From: Acidimicrobiaceae bacterium UBA2093
Lineage (GTDB): Bacteria; Actinomycetota; Acidimicrobiia; Acidimicrobiales; Ilumatobacteraceae
Assembly: GCA_002331255.1 (NCBI GenBank)
Contig: DCZD01000002.1
Coordinates: 173,120-181,070 of the forward strand
Length of the DNA stretch: 7,951 nt
Reading direction: 5' to 3'
This document shows positions 1 through 5,401 of this stretch, piece after piece. The notes under the pieces are model-generated. The model did not search any database and had not been told where the DNA came from. It saw only the letters and a list, made by a program, of their open reading frames with translations. Each line of letters opens with the position of its first letter. Positions within the stretch are counted from its first letter, which is position 1. Made by a program: the position numbers and the translations under genes.

Positions 1-24
1 GGTGATCGACAAGGTGATCGACAA
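1..24 (+). repeat. Perfect 12-bp tandem duplication inside rho
   Basis: GGTGATCGACAA occurs twice, head to tail, at 1-12 and 13-24, encoding Gly-Asp-Arg-Gln twice in the disordered Rho N-terminus. Degenerate relatives follow (CACGATCGTGGTGATCGTCAG at about 64-84). The period is a multiple of three, so copy-number change would keep the frame. The array may continue left of the window. Confidence 0.75.
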
Positions 25-1344
25 GACGACCGGGGTGGGGACCGCAACAACGGTCAACAACGTCACGATCGTGGTGATCGTCAGGGCGGCAATTGGGACA
101 GCCAAGATCGCAACGGACGCCGTCGACGTCGCCGCGGTCGAAATGGACGCGATGAAGGTCCGCAGGGTGGCGATCGCTTTGATGGTCAAGATGACCAGCC
201 GTTTAGCAATGACCCAGTGGAAGTGTCTGGGTATCTCGACCTCCGAGACGAGGGTTACGGATTCCTTCGCGTCAATGGGTATCTGCCATCGCGCGACGAT
301 TCGTACGTGCCTGTGAAACTCACTCGCCAATTCGGACTGCGTAAAGGTGACTACGTCACCGGCATGTCGCGACCTGCAGGTCGCAACGAGAAGAACCCAG
401 CGATGCTGGAGATTCACACAGTGAACGGCATGAACCCCGAGAAGGCCCGTCAGCGTCCGCGTTTCGAGGACCTCACGCCACTTTTCCCCGACGAGAAGCT
501 GCGCCTCGAGGACCCCTTGGATCCCACGAACATGACGGCGCGCATCATCGATCTCATCTCGCCAATTGGTAAAGGCCAGCGTGGACTCATCGTGTCTCCT
601 CCAAAAGCGGGCAAGACGACAGTTATGAAGACGATCGCCACGAAGATTGAGAAGAACAACCCTGAAGTGAAGTTGATCGTTCTTCTCATCGATGAACGTC
701 CAGAAGAAGTCACTGACATGCGACGCACGGTTCAGGGTGAAGTCATCGCTTCGACCTTTGATCGCCCGAGTGACGAGCACACTCATATCGCCGAACTCGC
801 CATAGAAAAAGCAAAGCGCATGGTCGAGATGGGTGAAGATGTCGTCGTCATTCTCGACGGCATCACCCGTCTGTCACGTGCATACAACCTTGCTGCACCA
901 GCAAGTGGGCGCATCATGTCGGGTGGTATCGATGCCGGCGCGCTGTATCCACCAAAGAAATTCTTCGGTGCGGCTCGCAACGTCGAAGAGGGTGGATCGC
1001 TCACAATTCTCGCGACCGCGCTGGTAGAGACGAATAGCCGAATGGACGAAGCGATTTTCGAAGAGTTCAAGGGAACGGGCAACATGGAGTTGAAGCTCGA
1101 TCGTCGCATCGCCGAGCGACGCGTGTTCCCTGCCATCGACGTCGACGCCTCGAGCACCCGCCACGAGGAACTGCTCTTTGACCGCAAGCAATTGCAGTTG
1201 GTGTGGAAACTGCGACGAGTCCTCTCCGGTCTCGCCGCTGACGGCAACCCGGCACCGGGCCTCGAAATGCTGATGGACCGCCTCAAAACCTTCCGAACCA
1301 ACGACGAATTCCTCAACGAAATCGCCAAATCACCCACCGCCTAG
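1..1344 (+). CDS. rho: Transcription termination factor Rho (5' end missing)
   Basis: Hexameric RNA-dependent ATPase/translocase that ends transcription of untranslated RNA. The frame is open from base 1, so the gene starts left of the window; 447 residues are visible. Visible residues 1-70 are a low-complexity, Arg/Asp/Gly/Gln-rich, probably disordered segment of the kind seen in actinobacterial Rho. Then comes the cold-shock-like primary RNA-binding domain (about 73-140, with GYGFLR) and the RecA-type ATPase domain. The ATPase domain carries Walker A PPKAGKTT (about 200-207), Walker B VVVILDG (Asp about 286) and the secondary-site/Q-loop region with SGGIDAGALYPPKKFFGAAR. The segment ELKLDRRIAERRVFPAID includes the arginine-finger region. 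All core motifs are intact and the C-terminus is complete (stop TAG). The GTG at 217 is an internal codon, because coding sequence with a clear Rho-like composition continues upstream. Function is certain; only the N-terminal length is unknown. Confidence 0.97.
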   Translation, partial: GDRQGDRQDDRGGDRNNGQQRHDRGDRQGGNWDSQDRNGRRRRRRGRNGRDEGPQGGDRFDGQDDQPFSNDPVEVSGYLDLRDEGYGFLRVNGYLPSRDDSYVPVKLTRQFGLRKGDYVTGMSRPAGRNEKNPAMLEIHTVNGMNPEKARQRPRFEDLTPLFPDEKLRLEDPLDPTNMTARIIDLISPIGKGQRGLIVSPPKAGKTTVMKTIATKIEKNNPEVKLIVLLIDERPEEVTDMRRTVQGEVIASTFDRPSDEHTHIAELAIEKAKRMVEMGEDVVVILDGITRLSRAYNLAAPASGRIMSGGIDAGALYPPKKFFGAARNVEEGGSLTILATALVETNSRMDEAIFEEFKGTGNMELKLDRRIAERRVFPAIDVDASSTRHEELLFDRKQLQLVWKLRRVLSGLAADGNPAPGLEMLMDRLKTFRTNDEFLNEIAKSPTA

Positions 1345-1360
1345 GCCGACGGGTCGCCGG

Positions 1361-1366
1361 TACACT
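1361..1366 (+). promoter_or_regulatory. Candidate -10 element for rpmE
   Basis: TACACT in the 73-base gap between rho and rpmE matches the actinobacterial TAnnnT -10 pattern. It would put a transcript start near 1373 and give a leader of about 45 bases. No recognisable -35 hexamer lies at the usual distance (bases 1338-1343 read CGCCTA). This is pattern matching to a short motif, so confidence is low. Confidence 0.3.
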
Positions 1367-1406
1367 TCTCAGCCGGCCCGCACGCACCTGAAGGGCAACT
1401 GTTTCC

Positions 1407-1412
1407 AGGAGA
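1407..1412 (+). promoter_or_regulatory. Ribosome binding site of rpmE
   Basis: AGGAGA, with GGAG ending 6 bases before the ATG at 1418. This is the strongest Shine-Dalgarno sequence in the window, as expected for a highly expressed ribosomal protein, and it fixes the rpmE start. Confidence 0.8.
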
Positions 1413-1417
1413 TCGCA

Positions 1418-1645
1418 ATGAAGACAGACATCCATCCGAAATACGAAGACACCACGGTCAAGTGTTCATGTGGCAATTCCTTCGTGACTCGCAGCACGAA
1501 GGGTGGCGTCATGCAGGTCGAGCTCTGCAACGAGTGTCACCCATACTTCACCGGCAAGCAGAAGTTGGTCGACACCGGTGGACGCGTGGAGCGCTTCAAC
1601 AAGCGTTACGGTGCTCGCAAGACCACCAAAAAGACGGCCGACTGA
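1418..1645 (+). CDS. rpmE: 50S ribosomal protein L31, zinc-binding form
   Basis: Small protein of the large ribosomal subunit that bridges to the 30S head. The 75-residue length and the opening MKTDIHPKY are typical of bacterial L31. The four zinc ligands of the C+ form are present: Cys16 and Cys18 (CSCG), Cys37 and Cys40 (CNECHP). It is therefore the primary zinc-containing paralogue, not the zinc-independent form induced under zinc starvation. The basic C-terminal tail (RKTTKKTAD) is usual for actinobacteria. It follows rho directly, a widely conserved order, and the next gene begins 6 bases after its stop. Confidence 0.97.
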   Translation: MKTDIHPKYEDTTVKCSCGNSFVTRSTKGGVMQVELCNECHPYFTGKQKLVDTGGRVERFNKRYGARKTTKKTAD

Positions 1646-1651
1646 ACACAC

Positions 1652-2668
1652 GTGGCCTCTGTTCCCGCCGACACTGAGCGGCGCAGCAGACTCCTCTCGC
1701 TGAAACTGCGCGCACTCGTGCGCGATCATTTCCCTGACGTCGACGCTGACGATCTGGACGCAGCCCCATGTCCGCTTGGTGCGGCATTGTTCTCGAATCA
1801 CACGGCGTGGTTGCTCATTGACGACGATGCCACGAATTCTCTCGGACCGAGTTTGGCGTGGACTCTCGCGCAGCAGCGCGACATCACGTCAGTCCACCTA
1901 CTCGCCGAGGTCGGCTCCGGAGTTCTTGCGCGACGCGCCCAACTCATCGATGACACCATCGTTGTGAATGTCTGGCATGCGAAGGAGCGCGACGTACTTC
2001 AAGCACTGCCAGAGCCACCACTTCCGTCGCTTTTGGCCTCGACACCACATCTGGAGTTCGTCGGCGCAATACGTGAGGCCGGAGCGGAAGCATTGGTCGA
2101 GCACGGAGTCGTGGTGGGCGAGGTCCGTGGGCTTGAAATATGTCGAGTAGTCAACGATGTGCATACCGGCGTTGTTCGCCTGGAGGTGGGTACCGGAGCT
2201 CACGATCGTGAAGCTTTCGCTCTGGTGCACGGCGACGTTCCCACTGCGGAGGCATTGGCAAGAGTTGTCACGTCGGTGAGTATTCATCGCGCCGATGGGG
2301 CGCCTCCACATCCCCTCAACTCATTCGGCGCAGAGCGACTCTTACGGGCACGCGCGATAGAGAATCCATCGTTGGTGAGCTGTGTCAGTGTCGTCGCCGC
2401 AGAGCCGCCTGTCATTCGTAAGAACGTGAAAGATGCGGTTCCTTGCGTTGCCATCGGCGAGGAAGCAGATGGTACGCGTCGCATACTTGTTTTTGTCTCT
2501 GGTGTGAACCTCGACGTCGTACCATTTGCGCTTGATTCGTGGCATCGCCTCGATCGAACCGCAAGAGTCACCGTGGTGATGCGCGAGAAGGACAACGTGG
2601 CTTCCATCGACCGCCTTGCCAGTCTTGGAGTGGTCCCTGTCGAAATCTTCACGCTGAAGGACCGCTAG
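1652..2668 (+). CDS. Conserved-type protein of unknown function in the rpmE-prfA interval
   Basis: I cannot assign a function. The 338-residue product has no signal peptide or membrane segment, so it is probably cytoplasmic. The start is GTG, 6 bases after the rpmE stop, with no clear Shine-Dalgarno, suggesting translational coupling. The N-terminal half alternates hydrophobic strands and helices (TAWLLIDDD about 51-59, SVHLLAE about 80-86, TIVVNVWHA about 102-110), an alpha/beta pattern. The middle has an acidic/hydrophobic stretch GEVRGLEICRVVND (about 156-169), then VRLEVGTGAHDREAF and HPLNSFGAERLLRAR (about 220-234). The C-terminal part, VFVSGVNLDVVPFALD about 281-296, looks like a separate alpha/beta unit. 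From memory, similar proteins occur at this locus in other Acidimicrobiia; I could not check this. Codon use resembles its neighbours, so it is not an obvious recent import. It is certainly coding, given its length, tight packing and downstream coupling. Confidence 0.85.
   Translation: MASVPADTERRSRLLSLKLRALVRDHFPDVDADDLDAAPCPLGAALFSNHTAWLLIDDDATNSLGPSLAWTLAQQRDITSVHLLAEVGSGVLARRAQLIDDTIVVNVWHAKERDVLQALPEPPLPSLLASTPHLEFVGAIREAGAEALVEHGVVVGEVRGLEICRVVNDVHTGVVRLEVGTGAHDREAFALVHGDVPTAEALARVVTSVSIHRADGAPPHPLNSFGAERLLRARAIENPSLVSCVSVVAAEPPVIRKNVKDAVPCVAIGEEADGTRRILVFVSGVNLDVVPFALDSWHRLDRTARVTVVMREKDNVASIDRLASLGVVPVEIFTLKDR
2656..2661 (+). promoter_or_regulatory. Ribosome binding site of the lipoprotein gene
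   Basis: GAAGGA, 9 bases before the GTG at 2671 and inside the last codons of the preceding gene. It supports GTG 2671 as the start; the open frame continues upstream only as an overlap with the unknown gene. Confidence 0.6.
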
Positions 2669-2670
2669 TC

Positions 2671-3438
2671 GTGGCTACACGAAGCAGTCTGAAGGTGGTA
2701 CGGCAATTCATAGCCGCTGCATCTCTTGCAATCATCGCTGTCGGATGCTCGGGCTCACCCAACGACGACGCAGTCATCGAGCGACCAGAGGTCGACGAGA
2801 CCTCCGATACGACATCGCTCACTCAGGACACGATTGTCGAGACAACAGTTCCTCGTTCAACCACGACAACGACCACTGTTCCGCTCACAACCATCGTCGA
2901 GTCAGGGAAGGATGCGACGGCAGAGTTGAGAACACTCGCAACCTCGATGGGAGCAAGGGACTTTTCTGAAATTTCTGACAGTGCGTGTGGCAAGTTCGCA
3001 ATGGTTCTAGCTGACGTCATCATCGACGGATTCGTGAAGGGTGGTCTGTTCTGGTACTGGTGGGATGGCTCGCAATGGGTGGATAAATCTGATCAGCTAA
3101 AGGGTGGCATTGGTGACTACCACTTACGCGTGTACACCCGTGACTACACGAATGACGGAATCAAGGAATTCTTCGTCGTCGCAAAAGATAGCGAGAGGCG
3201 TTCTGCCAAGGAGTTCGGATCATTTTTCGGATTCGGATGGTCTCCGCAGTCACAGTGTCGATGGGATTGGATGGTCATCGACAATGGTCGCGAGACTGTG
3301 ACTGCCATTAGCGAACCTGAACCAAGTCCACGCTCAGCCAAAGTCTTCTGCGTCGGCTATCGGAACAGCTCCACGCGCATTCGCGGATGGGTGTGGTACG
3401 ACTCGTCAATCTCAGCTTTCCGCTTCGACTACAAGTAG
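2671..3438 (+). CDS. Predicted membrane-anchored lipoprotein, unknown function
   Basis: 255 residues from GTG, starting 2 bases after the previous stop. The N-terminus is a type II (lipoprotein) signal peptide: basic MATRSSLKVVRQ, a hydrophobic core, then lipobox AVGC with the lipidated cysteine at residue 26. An acidic, Thr/Pro-rich linker (about 30-75, with six consecutive Thr at 64-69) should hold the domain off the membrane. The folded part (about 80-255) is rich in Trp and other aromatic residues and has three cysteines (106, 196, 227). It carries DYTNDGIKEFFVV (158-170), which resembles the calcium-binding D-x-[TN]-x-DG-x-x-E loop of FG-GAP/VCBS-like repeats, but only one copy is seen. 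No catalytic motif is recognised. The protein should act on the outer face of the cytoplasmic membrane, which is unexpected between ribosome-related genes. Lipoprotein status is well supported; function is unknown. Confidence 0.85.
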   Translation: MATRSSLKVVRQFIAAASLAIIAVGCSGSPNDDAVIERPEVDETSDTTSLTQDTIVETTVPRSTTTTTTVPLTTIVESGKDATAELRTLATSMGARDFSEISDSACGKFAMVLADVIIDGFVKGGLFWYWWDGSQWVDKSDQLKGGIGDYHLRVYTRDYTNDGIKEFFVVAKDSERRSAKEFGSFFGFGWSPQSQCRWDWMVIDNGRETVTAISEPEPSPRSAKVFCVGYRNSSTRIRGWVWYDSSISAFRFDYK

Positions 3439-3444
3439 TCGCCG

Positions 3445-3450
3445 TAGCCT
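3445..3450 (+). promoter_or_regulatory. Candidate leaderless-type -10 element before prfA
   Basis: TAGCCT fits TAnnnT and ends 7 bases before the prfA ATG at 3458. This is the distance at which transcription would begin at the start codon, as in actinobacterial leaderless genes. The only Shine-Dalgarno-like bases (AAGG at 3452-3455) are 2 bases from the ATG, too close to be effective. This is suggestive only. Confidence 0.3.
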
Positions 3451-3457
3451 TAAGGTC

Positions 3458-4522
3458 ATGGACGACAGGCTCGACGCGATAGAGAAGGAATACGTCGAGC
3501 TCGAAGCAAGCCTCGGGACTTCTGAGATTCTCAGCGACCAGGCGAAGTTGCGAGATGCATCGCGCAAGTACAAGCAGTTGACTCCGTTGGTGGAATGCAT
3601 CCGTGCACTTCGGATGGTGAAGGGTGATGCACAGGCCGCTCGAGAATTGGCTACCGAAACGTCAGGTGCAGAACGTGATTCATTCCGGGCCGAAGCAGCG
3701 TTAGCTGACGAGAAGCGAGAAGTGTTGGAGGAGCAACTGAAACTGCTCATGCTGCCCTCTGATCCAAACGATGGCAAGAACGTTCTCGTGGAGATCCGAG
3801 GGGCAGAGGGCGGGGAAGAGGCGAACTTGTTTGCTGGCGACCTCCTAGAGATGTATCGCGCATACGCAGTCAGAAAGAGTTGGAGCGTCGAGACAATTCA
3901 GTTGGATGCATCTGACCTTGGTGGCATCAATCAGGTCACCATCATGTTCAAAGGTGACGATGCGTGGAGTCATCTCAAATTTGAAGGCGGCCCTCATCGC
4001 GTGCAACGAGTTCCCGCGACAGAAAGTCAAGGTCGAATACACACATCTTCTGCAACGGTCATGGTCATGCCCGAGGCAGAGGAAGTTGACGTTGACATCG
4101 ATGAGAAAGACCTCCAAGTCGACATCTATCGGTCGTCAGGTGCCGGTGGTCAGCACGTGAACACCACCGACTCGGCCGTGCGCATTACCCACAAACCAAC
4201 GGGAATTGTGGTTGCGATGCAGGACGAACGCAGTCAGTTGCAGAACCGCGCGCGAGCGATGCAAGTTCTTCGGTCACGGTTACTCAAGTACTACCAGGAC
4301 CAAGCCGACGCGAAAGCTTCAGCAGAGCGACGCGCACAAGTCGGAGGTGGGGGTCGCAGCGAGAAAATCCGAACATACAACTTCAAAGAGAACCGCATCA
4401 CTGACCATCGCATCGGGTTCACGCTGTATCAGCTTCAGGCGGTGCTTGCCGGAGATCTCGACCCGGTCGTCGAGGCATTGCAGACCGATTTGCGTGCGCG
4501 ACAACTTGCTGGCGATGTCTGA
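3458..4522 (+). CDS. prfA: Peptide chain release factor 1 (RF1)
   Basis: Recognises UAA and UAG in the ribosomal A site and triggers release of the finished peptide. Its 354 residues are close to the usual ~360. Domain 1 (about 1-100) is a helical bundle. The codon-recognition domain holds the RF1 tripeptide Pro-Ala-Thr (186-188, within RVPATESQGR), which distinguishes it from RF2 (Ser-Pro-Phe). The catalytic GGQ loop is at 230-232 (SSGAGGQHVNTTDSAVR), with Gln232 the residue methylated by PrmC. The ATG start lies 19 bases after the lipoprotein stop. The 3' end overlaps prmC by 8 bases, so enzyme and substrate are made from the same message. All functional motifs are intact. Confidence 0.97.
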   Translation: MDDRLDAIEKEYVELEASLGTSEILSDQAKLRDASRKYKQLTPLVECIRALRMVKGDAQAARELATETSGAERDSFRAEAALADEKREVLEEQLKLLMLPSDPNDGKNVLVEIRGAEGGEEANLFAGDLLEMYRAYAVRKSWSVETIQLDASDLGGINQVTIMFKGDDAWSHLKFEGGPHRVQRVPATESQGRIHTSSATVMVMPEAEEVDVDIDEKDLQVDIYRSSGAGGQHVNTTDSAVRITHKPTGIVVAMQDERSQLQNRARAMQVLRSRLLKYYQDQADAKASAERRAQVGGGGRSEKIRTYNFKENRITDHRIGFTLYQLQAVLAGDLDPVVEALQTDLRARQLAGDV

Positions 4523-5375
4523 CGACACCGTCACATGGCGGGCAATGCTCGCCGAGACCGCACAGGTGGTTGCAGACAGACCTTCGGCACTCTGGCTGTG
4601 TCAACGTGCAAGCGGATACGAAGCCGAGGAGTTCATCAATGAGTTGGACAACCTCGTCACCTCGCGTGCGGCGACCCACCTTCACGAGATGGTACGCCGA
4701 GTTCTCGGAGGCGAGCCATTGCAATATGTGCTCGGCCGGTGGGCATTTCGCCGCCTCGACATCATGGTCGACGGTCGCGTGCTCATTCCTCGCCCTGAAA
4801 CTGAATTGCTCGTGGACCTCGTCGTCGACGAAGTTGCATCACGACGTGGAGCCATGGTCGTCGACTTCGGCACCGGATCTGGTGCAATTGGCTTGGCGAT
4901 TCTCGACGAACTACCGATCGGTCATTCAACCGTGTGGATGACCGACGTCTCGGAAGATGCTTTGGATGTCGCGCGTGCCAACGTCGCCGGTCTTGGCCGG
5001 CCAGGTATCGGTGCACGACTTGTGCAGGGTTCATGGTTCGACGCGCTTCCGAAAGATCTCGAGAATTCGATCGATGTGATCGCCGCTAATCCACCGTATG
5101 TGGAAGACGACGACCCAGACCTCGAGGAGACGGTTCGAGAGTGGGAGCCATCTCTCGCATTGTTCGCCGGGCCAGACGGACTCCGTGACATCTCGACAAT
5201 CGTGAACGGGTGTCGGTCTTGGTTGACTCCTGGTGGTCTGTTGTTGATCGAATTCGGTTCGCGTCAAGGTGAGGCAGTGCGCTCACTTGCCGCTAGTGCC
5301 GGACTGGTGAGTATCGAAATTGTGCAAGATATCGCTGGTCGTGACCGTGTGTTGAGAGCGCGCACGCCACGCTGA
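4515..5375 (+). CDS. prmC: Peptide chain release factor N5-glutamine methyltransferase
   Basis: Transfers methyl from S-adenosylmethionine to the side-chain amide of the GGQ glutamine in release factors, improving termination. 286 residues, within the family's usual range. The N-terminal helical substrate-binding domain (about 1-75) ends in a conserved GGEPLQYVLGRWAFRRL-like segment, followed by IPRPETE (91-97). The Rossmann-type SAM domain has motif I VVDFGTGSGAIG (about 115-126) and the catalytic NPPY (192-195) that holds the target amide. The ATG at 4515 lies within the end of prfA (ATGTCTGA shared), and there is no strong Shine-Dalgarno, so translation is probably coupled. The reading frame is open further upstream, but only as an overlap with prfA. 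In many actinobacteria a Sua5-type threonylcarbamoyl-AMP synthase gene follows; here the next gene is convergent. Confidence 0.95.
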   Translation: MSDDTVTWRAMLAETAQVVADRPSALWLCQRASGYEAEEFINELDNLVTSRAATHLHEMVRRVLGGEPLQYVLGRWAFRRLDIMVDGRVLIPRPETELLVDLVVDEVASRRGAMVVDFGTGSGAIGLAILDELPIGHSTVWMTDVSEDALDVARANVAGLGRPGIGARLVQGSWFDALPKDLENSIDVIAANPPYVEDDDPDLEETVREWEPSLALFAGPDGLRDISTIVNGCRSWLTPGGLLLIEFGSRQGEAVRSLAASAGLVSIEIVQDIAGRDRVLRARTPR

Positions 5376-5376
5376 C

Positions 5377-5401
5377 GCGCCGTCGAATCAGGCGCCGTCG
5401 A
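5377..5401. repeat. 10-bp direct repeat across the convergent gene junction
   Basis: GCGCCGTCGA occurs at 5377-5386 and again at 5392-5401, flanking the peptidase stop codon (5388-5390, minus strand). GCGCC at 5377-5381 and GGCGC at 5391-5395 could also form a 5-bp stem with a 9-base loop. There is no T-tract on either strand, so I do not call it an intrinsic terminator. Confidence 0.35.

Noticed and set aside
217..219. GTG as the start of rho
   Set aside because: The frame stays open to base 1 and encodes the Arg/Asp/Gly-rich extension typical of actinobacterial Rho, so the start is upstream of the window.
783..1337. 184-codon open frame on the minus strand opposite rho
   Set aside because: It is a codon-bias shadow of rho: Arg/Ser-rich composition, no recognisable motif, and it lies wholly inside a gene with unmistakable Rho motifs.
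1898..2311. 137-codon minus-strand frame opposite the unknown gene
   Set aside because: The plus-strand frame is longer, fits tightly between neighbours and has protein-like strand/helix patterning; the antisense product has none.
2539..2670. GTG at 2539 as the start of the lipoprotein gene
   Set aside because: It would overlap 130 bases of the preceding gene and bury the lipoprotein signal peptide. GTG 2671 has a good Shine-Dalgarno and gives a standard signal sequence.
4206..4514. 103-codon upstream extension of the prmC frame
   Set aside because: It overlaps the end of prfA. The extension is Arg/Ser/Thr-rich low-quality sequence, and PrmC-like sequence begins only at the ATG at 4515.
5377..5395. 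Hairpin GCGCC/GGCGC as a bidirectional terminator
   Set aside because: The stem is only 5 bp with a 9-base loop and there is no T-tract on either side; GC-rich sequence yields such stems by chance.
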